In this document: in pieces, positions 18,903 to 28,700 of the stretch | Position numbering within the stretch: position 1 is the first letter of the stretch | How the letters are laid out: each line of letters starts with the position of its first letter | Origin: Paenibacillus sp. HB172176 | GTDB lineage: Bacteria; Bacillota; Bacilli; Paenibacillales; Paenibacillaceae | Assembly (NCBI RefSeq): GCF_011947265.1 | Contig: NZ_JAATHD010000005.1 | Location: 147,680-211,679 of the forward strand | Reading direction: 5' to 3' | DNA length: 64,000 nt | The notes under the pieces: model-generated | Told to the model about the DNA's origin: nothing | The model's database searches: none | What the model saw: only the letters and a program-made list of their open reading frames with translations | Program-made: the position numbers and the translations under genes

Positions 18903-18939
18903 GAGATTGTCACTTCAACTTTGGGGACAATCTCTTTTT
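18903..18939 (+). terminator. Terminator of the VOC gene
   Basis: GAGATTGTC (18903-18911) pairs with GACAATCTC (18926-18934) and is followed by TTTTT. It overlaps the 3' end of the convergent AraC gene. Confidence 0.75.
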
Positions 18940-19740
18940 ATCTTCGACCGGACGGTAATCGCCCGGTGTTTGCCGCGTCAAGCTATGAAAGGCTTTGTAG
19001 AAGTTGGCCATATTCGTAAAACCGCTGTCCATGGCGATATCGGTCACAGTCCGATCTGTCTCTTCCAGCAGTCGGATGGCGTGGCCGATTCGTTTGCGTT
19101 TCATATATTGCGCAGGTCCGATACCGTTCGACTTGGTGAATGCTTTGGAAAAGGCGGTGGGGCTCATATAGGCGATAGCTGCCAACTCCTTCAAACTGAT
19201 CCGCCGAGTGAAATGTTCGTCAATGTGGGCCAGCGCCGCCTTCATCTGCGGATTGATCGCGAAGCGCGGTTCGATGACCAGGCCGAGCGCGCGAGCGGTT
19301 TCGGCAAGCAATTGCATCCCGCAAGCGGCAATGATAATCGAGCTGTAACCGTCCCGTTTGCGGTCTTCATGCTCGATTCTCTCCAGCATGCGAAGCAGAT
19401 TTTCATCCGCCGGAATGATCCGGGAGGCACTTTGGCTTTGGAAAGGCCCCATGAATAGCGGCAGCAGCCCGGAATCATAAAGAAACGGAGGCTCCAGCTC
19501 CAATGTGAAAAACTCCAGATCTTCGCGGGACAAGATTCGTTCGAGTTGCCGCTCTTCCTCGTTGTTCAACAGTACAATATTATTCCGGTATACGGTGTGC
19601 AATTCCCCGGCAATTTTCCACTCGGCTGCGCCTTGCCTGATCCAGACCGCCTTGAAGCAATGCGAGACATGCGGCCTGTTCGATTTGTTCGAGTTATTGA
19701 ACGATTGGCGTCGAATTTGGATGGCTCGATCGGCATTCAT
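18910..19740 (-). CDS. AraC-family transcriptional regulator
   Basis: Regulator of about 276 residues: an N-terminal cupin-like sensing half (WIRQGAAEWKIAGELHTVYRNNIVLLNNEEE) and a C-terminal double helix-turn-helix (ISLKELAAIAYMSPTAFSKAFTKSNGIGPAQYMKRKRIGHAIRLLEETDRTVTDIAMDSGFTNMANFYKAF). The start at 19740 lies about 11 bp after AAAGGGA; an ATG at 19749 and a TTG at 19764 in the same frame are alternatives. It is divergent from the FAD-oxidoreductase operon, which it most likely controls. The ligand is unknown. Confidence 0.87.
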   Translation of the reverse strand: MNADRAIQIRRQSFNNSNKSNRPHVSHCFKAVWIRQGAAEWKIAGELHTVYRNNIVLLNNEEERQLERILSREDLEFFTLELEPPFLYDSGLLPLFMGPFQSQSASRIIPADENLLRMLERIEHEDRKRDGYSSIIIAACGMQLLAETARALGLVIEPRFAINPQMKAALAHIDEHFTRRISLKELAAIAYMSPTAFSKAFTKSNGIGPAQYMKRKRIGHAIRLLEETDRTVTDIAMDSGFTNMANFYKAFHSLTRQTPGDYRPVEDKKRLSPKLK

Positions 19741-19801
19741 ATAGGACATCTTCCCTTTTGGCAAAAAAGTAGAGGTTTAGGGCAAAATGAAGGAGGTCGA
19801 A

Positions 19802-19831
19802 ATGACCTATTTCATTATACTTAAATTATAG
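19802..19831 (+). CDS. Possible 9-residue leader peptide with consensus ribosome site
   Basis: AAGGAGG (19790-19796) stands 5 bp before an ATG opening the frame MTYFIILKL, which stops at TAG, about 70 bp before the FAD-operon gene. The site is stronger than those of many real genes here. It may be a leader peptide or a remnant; the region also contains the divergent AraC promoter, so chance cannot be excluded. Confidence 0.25.
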   Translation: MTYFIILKL

Positions 19832-19899
19832 CTTTACTATAGCACCGCCAAAATCAGTTTGCAAAAAAACAGACAGTTAAAAACAGGGAGGAAACTCGG

Positions 19900-20616
19900 A
19901 TGTCTTACGATCTGGTCATAATTGGAGCGACAACGACCGCTCTGGCGCTGGCGCAAACCGTACAGGGAAGTCTAAAGACGCTTATAGTCAATGCTACAGA
20001 AATGGTGGCTTTCGATTTTGTGGGCAACTATAAGCAACCAGAGGTATACACGCAAGGAGCAGCCTATAACAAAAAGTTTCGCGATTTAGAGGCGGATGTG
20101 CTGCTGGGGACCGATGTGGTGTCCGTGACGAAGCGGGAGAACGGCAACGGTTATACGCTGGAGCTCTTGAGCGCAGGAGGTTTCTACACGATCGAAACAA
20201 AACGGGTGGTGGATACAACATTGGAACGGGAGGAGGGGCTGTCGGGGAAATCGCTGAATGCAATCATTATTCAGCAGAAGGGAGAACCGATGCCTTCTCT
20301 GCAGTGGCCGGGATTTGCGATCGTGACCGAACACCATGAACACAAGTACAGCACTGCAATTCTGAAGTTCGACTGCGCGCCGGACTGGACGGTGGCCGAG
20401 GCGCGGCATCGACTGATTGATGCATGGCTTGAACGTCCTGAACCGCTTCAGAGCTGGAAGATGGCCGCTATCGCCTTCTTCTTCGAGGAACGGACGACGC
20501 TCGGACAGCGGACGCGGGATGAGGGGTATATGGCATTGCCGGCAGCCAGCTTCGCCGAGCCGGAGGAGAGCCTCGCTGCGGGGATTGTACTTGGAAGGAG
20601 TCTGGTCGCATGTTGA
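19900..20616 (+). CDS. Small FAD-oxidoreductase-like companion protein
   Basis: A 238-residue protein starting MSYDLVIIGATTTALALAQ, a Rossmann first strand with a degraded glycine motif (IIGATTTAL instead of GxGxxG). It is followed by a strand-rich region and a C-terminal GIVLGRSLVAC that resembles the FAD-contact end of such enzymes. It is far shorter than a complete FAD oxidoreductase and overlaps the next, full-length one by 7 bp, so the two are translated together. I read it as a non-catalytic or auxiliary subunit derived from an FAD-dependent oxidoreductase. GGGAGGAAACTCGG precedes the ATG. No specific function can be named. Confidence 0.6.
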   Translation: MSYDLVIIGATTTALALAQTVQGSLKTLIVNATEMVAFDFVGNYKQPEVYTQGAAYNKKFRDLEADVLLGTDVVSVTKRENGNGYTLELLSAGGFYTIETKRVVDTTLEREEGLSGKSLNAIIIQQKGEPMPSLQWPGFAIVTEHHEHKYSTAILKFDCAPDWTVAEARHRLIDAWLERPEPLQSWKMAAIAFFFEERTTLGQRTRDEGYMALPAASFAEPEESLAAGIVLGRSLVAC

Positions 20617-22463
20617 ACTATCGTCGAATACAGGATGGCGGACTGACGGAAACTCGGGTTAATCATGTGCAGTTTGAGGAGCAAGTCGATGTACTGATTA
20701 TTGGATTAGGTACAGCGGGCGCAATCGCCGCCATAGCGGCCGCCGCTCAAGGAGCGAATGTGCTGGGGGTGGACCGACTGCCGGGTATTGGCGGAATGGG
20801 GACGATGGGGTATGTCTCCGGCTACTATTACGGGCTGCCAGGCGGGCTGCATGTTGATATTGACGAGGAAGCGCAGCGTATGGGCAGAGAGCATTTTCTG
20901 GATCGGGTCGAAGCGAAAAAATATATGATGGAAAACCGGATCACGGAGCATGGGGCGCGATTGTCGCTGGATACCAAGATAACAGGAGTGTTTATGGAGC
21001 AGGACAAAGTCACGGGGGTGTCGCTGTTCTCGCAGGGACGTCAGTGGAATGTGGCCTGCCATATGCTCATCGACGCAACTGCCGATTCGGTTGTTTGTAT
21101 GCTGGCAGGCTGTGACACCAGTCTGGGTCGGGAATCCGACGGCAAAACGCGGCCGTTCACCAGCGTCAAGGTATGGCTGCACCCTAACGGAACGATTACG
21201 CGAACCAATCATGACAGCGGTTATGTCAATCAGTACGATCCCTTCGAGCTGTCTCAGGGCATTCTGCAGGCACATGCCAGCCAGCTCTTGGAGGAGTTCA
21301 GCGACGAGTCGAAACGCGTCATGTTTTTTGCCCCGTTCATCGGTATTCGCGAGGGGCGTATTATTGAAGCGGAGCAGATGATTACGATGCAGGATGTGGT
21401 CGCAGGCCGGCGGGAAGCCGAGACGTTGTTCTACGGTTACTGTGATTTCGACAAACACGGCAAAGACAATGTGCTGGAGACGGAGGAACTGCAGGATCTG
21501 TATGTGGCGGCCAATCTCAGCACGGCGTGTTTCTCGGTGCCTGTCACGCTGCGTTCCCTTACGCCGAAAGGCATCAAAGGAATGCTTGCAGCCGGCCGGC
21601 ATATCGGGATGGATCACGATGTGGCGAGTTTGCTTCGCATGCAGCGGGATATGCAGAAATGCGGCGAAAGCGCGGGCGTCATCGCGGCATTGGCGGCAAA
21701 GCGGGGGGCAGAAGCCAGCGAAGTGCCGTACGGCGAGGCGCAGGCCATCCTGACAGCAAGCGGTTGTCTGACGGAGGAGCATGATCGCGGCATCATGTTC
21801 GACGATTCGTTCCGTCGCGAGTCGATTGAGTGGATGAGCGATCCGGCCGACATCCGAGCAGCGCTTGGCACAGATATGCCGGGTGTGGCCATCTACTCCT
21901 GCAAGCTGCTCGGAGAGCGCATCGCGCCGCAGTTGAAGGAGTGGCTGACCGAGCCGGAGGGGATGCTTCGTTACGGCGCGGCTATCGGCCTCGGCATTGC
22001 CGGCAATCCGGCGGGCGCGCCGACGCTGCGGGAGATGGTTGCAGAGCGGGACGCCTATTATTTCAAAGACTGCCGCCGCACGAACCAGTTCCGCAGCGCG
22101 ATTGCGATCTATTTGCTGGGCAAGCTTGGCGATGCAGACAGCCTGGAGCTGCTGACGTCAATTGTGTGCGACAAGCAGGAATACGACCGGGAGCTGTATC
22201 ACGAGATTAAGGAGACCAGCTACAAGCTGAATACAAGCAAAAATTTCAACGAGCTGTATTTCCAGATCGTGTCGCATGCGGCGGTCGCTTTAATCCGAAT
22301 TGCCGAGGCGCATCCGGAGCTCGCGGTCGAAATCAAGCGTAGTCTGCGGGCCGCATTCGCCGATGAGCGTCATCTGCTGAACACGACGACTCTGCCGAAA
22401 TTGACGTACGAATACGAAACCGTAGAAAATGTCCGCAAGTACGTTTTGCATTTCTGCGGGTAA
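20610..22463 (+). CDS. FAD-dependent oxidoreductase with HEAT-like C-terminus
   Basis: Protein of 617 residues. The FAD-binding Rossmann motif is intact: VDVLIIGLGTAGAIAAIAAAAQGANVLGVD, then GIGGMGTMGYVSGYYYG. This is the FAD_oxidored type (PF12831-like) related to enzymes acting on sugars or polyols. LLAAGRHIGMDHDVASLLRMQRDMQKCGESAGVIAAL is the usual FAD-contact segment. From about residue 440 the sequence becomes helical repeats resembling HEAT repeats (LRYGAAIGLGIAGNPAGAPTLREMV, FRSAIAIYLLGKLGDADSLELL), an uncommon addition. The gene overlaps its small companion and ends at a strong terminator. Substrate unknown. Confidence 0.82.
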   Translation: MLNYRRIQDGGLTETRVNHVQFEEQVDVLIIGLGTAGAIAAIAAAAQGANVLGVDRLPGIGGMGTMGYVSGYYYGLPGGLHVDIDEEAQRMGREHFLDRVEAKKYMMENRITEHGARLSLDTKITGVFMEQDKVTGVSLFSQGRQWNVACHMLIDATADSVVCMLAGCDTSLGRESDGKTRPFTSVKVWLHPNGTITRTNHDSGYVNQYDPFELSQGILQAHASQLLEEFSDESKRVMFFAPFIGIREGRIIEAEQMITMQDVVAGRREAETLFYGYCDFDKHGKDNVLETEELQDLYVAANLSTACFSVPVTLRSLTPKGIKGMLAAGRHIGMDHDVASLLRMQRDMQKCGESAGVIAALAAKRGAEASEVPYGEAQAILTASGCLTEEHDRGIMFDDSFRRESIEWMSDPADIRAALGTDMPGVAIYSCKLLGERIAPQLKEWLTEPEGMLRYGAAIGLGIAGNPAGAPTLREMVAERDAYYFKDCRRTNQFRSAIAIYLLGKLGDADSLELLTSIVCDKQEYDRELYHEIKETSYKLNTSKNFNELYFQIVSHAAVALIRIAEAHPELAVEIKRSLRAAFADERHLLNTTTLPKLTYEYETVENVRKYVLHFCG

Positions 22464-22478
22464 AGAAGCGGTAAATAT

Positions 22479-22517
22479 AAAGGTCCATGTCGCAGCAACG
22501 CGATGATGGACCTTTTT
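22479..22517 (+). terminator. Terminator of the FAD-oxidoreductase operon
   Basis: AAAGGTCCAT (22479-22488) pairs with ATGGACCTTT (22506-22515) and runs into TTTTT. A clear intrinsic terminator. Confidence 0.85.
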
Positions 22518-22719
22518 GGCATGCGCACTTCCAATACAGCATTCTATTGGTTCGGTGATACTGCTCCTCAATTGTCATGAAAGTCATAAAGACAATTCAT
22601 GACGGAGTCACGACATGATTGGGTAGCAGGGTCCTGATGCGAAAGTCTTATGCATGAGAAAATGTGGAAAGTGTTGAGAAACGATCGGCACAGAATGAGA
22701 AGGTGAAGGAGGTAAGAGA

Positions 22720-25700
22720 ATGGGCAAAAGCAAACCATTCAGATTTGTCGCTGTCTTCTTATTATTGGCTCTCTTGTTGAATAGCAATGTCGGTCCTTCG
22801 TTCATCGCAGCCGCGGAATCACTTGACGACAAGTCGTCACCTGTAAGCGACGAAAATCTCGAAGAGGCTCCGATAAAGCAAGTGCAGAGTGCAGCATCCA
22901 TTCAATTGGACGGCGAAGTTGGGCTGCGCTGGGCTCGCCCAGCTTACAATGAGATCGAGGTTAAATGGAGCGCGCTGCAAATTTATGATGAGGAAACGAG
23001 GCAGTACGTTCCCGCCCCGGATATTGATCATTATTCACTGGAATGGAAAACGGGGGACACTTGGACGGTGCTGAAGGAAACAAGTGATGATTTTTATTAC
23101 TTGCACACCGGTCTTCCCGAAGCGAGTTTCTCGTATTACAGACTATTTGTGTACGACAAGGATGGGAATAAATCTGATCCGTATCCGTTAAGGACGGCAA
23201 CCGATCATAAGGAAACGAAGATTCTATTCTCGCTGGATCATGAAGATTTCAATGATTTTGCAATCAGCGAGGATGGGGAAGTTCTTGTATTCATGACGGA
23301 AGCGCAAGAGCTGCCAGGTGCAGTGGAAGGAGAGACTGGTCTCTATGCCTATCAATTATCTGATGGAAATCTTGTGCGAATCGATCAGGCTGTTCCCCCG
23401 ACAGCAGACAGTACGGAATCAACGCTGGCTGTCAGTGGAAACGGTCGCTATATTCTCTACGAGAGAATGAATCAGGATGGTCAGTATGAGTTGTGCCGTT
23501 ATGATGCGGTTGCGCATTTGAGGGATATTCTTACAACTCAGAGCAAAAAAAATGAAAATGTAGCAATCAGCCGTGACGGCAGCAAGATTGTGTTTGATTC
23601 AAACTTTGCTTATAGCACTGAAGATACCAACGAAGTTAAAGACGTTTATCTGTACGATGCTGCGCTTCCGGAGGCGAACAGGCTGAAACGAATCAGCGTA
23701 GCTTGGAATGGAGAGCAAGGAAGCGAGCAAAGCAAGCATGGCGCAATCAGCGCAGATGGTCATTATATCGCATTCGTCACGACTTCAACGGAGCTGATTC
23801 CTCCGGAGGTTGAGGACAACTCCATGAGCAATCTCTACCTCTATGATACGAATAGCGGCGCAATGCAATATATTCCTGTTGAGGAAGTCTGGAATAACGA
23901 ACGATATCCGATCGATGTGACCTGGCCTAACTTATCCGAGGATGGCCGCTATATCTCTTACCGCATGTTCGTAAATGCGCGAGGTCTTCGAGCAGGCTTG
24001 CTAGACCTCAGTTCCGGTCAAGTGGAGCAAGTGTGGCAGACGAGGGGAAGCTCCCTTATTAGCTTGGATGTGCCGAAGCTAACGACGAACGGTCGTTACG
24101 TATACTTGGGCTTCTATAATTACGATCCCGGCACTTCACAAGAGCCCTATCGAACAAGAGGAGAACTGCTGTTTGATACGACACAGACCAATCAATATCG
24201 CTATTTGGGGAAGCTGCTTGATGCAAGTGAAGCTAGACTAACAGGCGATGGCAGCCGGGGTGTATATGAATTCTGGAACGCCCCGTACGAGGAGTATGAG
24301 GGCGATCCCGGCAGACCGGAAGGCGCTCAATTGGTCTATGTCTGCCTGGAGCGCTGTCAGGAGCAAGAGCCTCCTCCGAAAGATAAGATCACGAAAGCAA
24401 GTCTGGAGCTTCCAAGTCAAGTAAATGGCGATGTTCCTATAGGCGGGAACATAATCATCCGCTCGCTTGCCGAGCAAGGTCTTGAACTCAAGGCGGACAT
24501 TGTATATGAAAGTGTTGGTCAGACGGGTACGCAATCGGCATCTGTTTCGCTCATTGCTGATGCTGCCGAACCGCGAGCGTATCGCGCGGATTGGACAGTG
24601 CCGGAAGACGCCGTTCGAATTGTATCGGCTCGAGTAGAATTGGCAGGTCAGCCCACTGAGGGGAAGGAAGCAATCATTGCTCCAATCGAAGTTGCGGGAG
24701 CTTTGAAGGTAAGCTTGACAACAGCAGCTCCCGAGCTGCTTCAAGGCGCGAAGGTGCATCTGTGGAGCGGCGGGCAGCGAGCCGGCAATGCCGCCGTATT
24801 CCCGGAATCTCTTGAAGCGGTTATTCCAGTTGCCGGCGCGGAGGACTACCAGATCCGTATTACGGACGCCTCGGGAAATCTGTTGTCGGAGAGAGGGGGC
24901 ATTGTCGTAAAGCCCGGGGAACAAAGCGAGCTGCCTATCGCTGTCAATCCTTCGGCGAAGCTTGGGGTATCTGTCGTTGATGAGGGCGGCACAGCATTAG
25001 CCAATATTCGGCTCGAAATTCGCAAGAGGGAAGGCGAGCTAATCTACAGCGGGAAAACCTTGCCGGGAGGAAGTCTGGACATTCCATTCCAATTCTCGAT
25101 GGGGGACGAAATTGAAGTGCGCGCCGTCGTATCTTCGCCTTACCAATCGCCGCCACCTGCAATCTATACGCTGGCAGCGGGCTATCAGCAGAAAGAGATC
25201 AAGCTCGTCAATCTGGATTACGCCATCGTTGGCGGCATCGCTTCCTTACAGGATAAACCTGTAACCGGAGTGATCGTTCAAGCATTGACAAAGTATGGCA
25301 AAGTAGCTGCTCAAAGCGTCACCGATTCGGAAGGGCGCTATCAGCTTCGCGTTCCGGCGGGGGATTACGACCTGTTCGCGGACCGGAAGGCGCAGCCCTT
25401 GTATGCCCTGCCCAAGCTTATTCCAATAACGCTGCAGGAATCGGAAACCAAGTCTATCCATTTGGCGCTTACTGCACAAGGCTTCGGAATGATAGATTTG
25501 GATGTCCAGATGAAGAACATCGATGGAAGCTTGACACCCATCGCCATCACGGACTGGAGAAGCGCCATTCACTATGGCCTTACTGTCAAAATTCTGAATG
25601 AATCCGGGGGAGCCCGGGCGAACAGCGTCAACGAAAAAGGAATTCCCGTGTATGGGACGCCTGGCGATGCTTTCGAAATTTGCGCCAACGGCATTGAAGC

Positions 25701-28700
25701 GGGGCTCGCCTCTTCTTGCGACACGGTCGTGCTTGATACCAAGAGAGAAGCGACGGCAGCGCTTAGATTGGAAGAGGTCGCGCAGATCACCGGCTCTATT
25801 TCCGGGACGGAGACCGTTCAATCAATGCAGATCATGTGGCGCGGCGACAGCAGCGAGCATTGGTCCGCGATGCGTAATCAAACCCTTCCTAAGTCAGGGG
25901 CATTCACTGAGTCCCTCTCGAAAGCGGGTTTTTACCAGCTTAAATTTTATAATCAGCATTTCATTGAAATATACAGAACAGAATTCGAGGTCTCGCAAGG
26001 TCAGCGAATCACTCTGCCTCCAATCCATCTATCAGGGAATACGCGATTGTTCGCGGGACAGCCAGGCAACGGATATTCGTTAGGAGATTTGAGAGCATCG
26101 CTTGGCGAAGCCGTTACTTTAAGAGCGGAGTATCAGTTGAATGGATCGCAGGCCATTACGAATACGCAGCTTGTCATTGAAGTTGCAGCCGGTTCTTCAT
26201 TGTTGACCAACAGCGTCACCTTGAACAAAGCTCCTGTAGAAGTGACGGAGGAAGGCGGGGGCAGCTATGCCATTATGCTTGGCGACTTGGCTCCCGGTGC
26301 AAAGGGCATTGTATCCTACCGCGTAACCATCGATAACCATATGGAGGAACAATCGCTGCAGCAGCTTTCCGCTCGCTATCAGGTAGATGAAGACTCGGAT
26401 GTCGTAGAGGAAACGATCGGAGCAGCCTATATCCATGCAGGCGATGTGACGCTGGAAGCGCCTAAGTTGGTGAAGCAGAAGACATTGACGGTGAGCGGCC
26501 GAGCCCCGGCGGGCAAGCAGGTATTGATCTATGCGAGCATGTCGCTTATTGGCAGCGCTCAAGCTACCCAAGGCGGGCTATGGACAGCGAAGGTTACATT
26601 GCCGGATAAACCGGAAGGCTTGATTTGGGAGGAACTGCCGAGCTATCGCTTGACGGCGAAGGTACAGACTGCATCCGGCTACGCAGAATCACGATCCCAG
26701 CTGGTTGAGATCGATTCGGAAGCGCCGGCCATTACGAACATGTCAATTGAACAAGATGGCGGACGGGCGGCTGTCTTCCATCCTGAAGAGGGAGTTTCCC
26801 GGTTCCCCTTTGTTGTTGTTCCCGGCCAATCCATCTTTGTCAAACTTAGCATGTCGAATTCGAATCGAATATCCAATCCCGTTGTCTCATTCGGACAATT
26901 ATCTGCTCCATTGACAGAGGAATCTCCAGGTCAATTCGAAGCGGTGATTCCGGCGAGCTATGAGATGGGATCAGGCATATTCGTCAGCTACGACACGACT
27001 CCGACCTCGATGCCGATAAGCGTTGAAGCGCCTGCTTCCGAAGAGTGGGAAGCGCAGCAATCGCATCTTGCCGCCAACTGGGGAGAGATCAAGGAGAGCG
27101 TTGCAGATGCCGGTACGGAAGGGCCTGATCCGCAAGCCGCGTACACACCGACATTCAGTGTTGTATATCCCGACGAGGATGCAATTGAAGCGAACGTGCG
27201 GATGAGCGTCAAATATGAGAAGCGGTCGGAATATTCAGGCCCCTATGTGGGCTTCGAGCCGACCTGGGATTATAACACGGGGACGCTCGTCGTGAAGGGC
27301 AGCATCGCACGAAGCGCTTTAACGCCGCAACTGCTCAAGGAATGGAAGGTTCTTGCTCTGCAAGCCGACCCCGAGCCGGGACCGGGACCTGAGCTGTCTA
27401 CGGATTATCTGGGCATTACCTTCTCCGTCGCGTTCCCGAAAGCGGAGTCGTTCAACAAAGCGTTCGGCTACTTCGGCACCTTGAAGAGCTATGTATCGGA
27501 TACGATGGATTTCCTGGATTATGCCGATCAGCTCCTGCAGTTTCAGGATTACGTCATTCAGAATGAATGCTATGCGCCCAATGTCAATTATTACGTGAAG
27601 CAGACGGAGAGTTTATTCGATATGGCCAGCGCGGGTTTGGTGGTCAAAAATACGATTACCGGCATTGGACTGGTGGCGGGAGTCGCTTTATCCAAGCTGC
27701 CGACATGGGCTACAGCCTCCGCAGCTGCCTATATGACCGCGATTAATGATGCTGTGATGAGTAATTGGAAATCGAACCTGGACGACTTGAAGAAGGAGTT
27801 CGAGGCAGACAAGAAGTGGCGGGATGATATGGCCGCCGCGGGCGCTATTGACCGCTGCAAGAAGAGGAAAGACAAGGAAGAAGATGAGCCGCAGAATAAG
27901 GTTGCTGACCCGGTATGGATTTGGGATCCAAGCGGATATGTCTACGAGGCGCTGCCAAGCAATCGGCTTGAAGGGGTTAAGGCGACATTGCTGCAAGAGA
28001 ATCTGGGCGATCAGGCGGTTTGGAGCGAGTGGGATGCGGATTGGTTCGGACAGCAAAATCCTTTGATCACCGATTCATTAGGCAAATACGGCTGGGATGT
28101 GCCGGAGGGTCGCTGGCGAGTTCTCTATACGAAGGAAGGCTACCAGACCGCGCAAAGCGCTGATCTGGAGGTGCTGCCTCCGCATTTCGATGTGAATATC
28201 GGGATGATCTCCTTGCAGCCGCCGATACCGACAATCGGGCGTGCGGTTGAAGGTCGAGCAATTGGAATGGTATTCAGCAAATACATGCTTGCGAATTCCG
28301 TTACGGCCTCGGGAATCATCGTTGAGAACGCCAAAGGGGATGCGGTCGGCGGAAGGGTCGAGGCTGTGGATGCGCAGACGGATGAACATGGACAACTGCT
28401 CGCAAGAAGCTTCCGTTTCATTCCGGATCAAGCATTCCGTGCCGGTGAGATATACCGCATGCGAATATTGTCACATGTGCAGAGCTATGCCCATGTCGGT
28501 ATGGGGCAGGAAGCGGCAATGGACATGACCGTGCTTCCCGCAGGCACAATGCTTGATCAGGCGGCAGCCGATCTCCGCTTAACGTCAGGGTCTAGTCAAT
28601 TGCTTGCGAAATGGACGCCTCGGGCTACGGGAGATGGCCGCATGTACCGGTTGACGGCTTCGCCTCAAGGAATTTCAACATGCGGGTCAATTGAAATTGA

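Noticed and set aside
18895..19458. A 187-codon plus-strand frame
   Set aside because: Antisense to the AraC regulator, whose helix-turn-helix is unmistakable.
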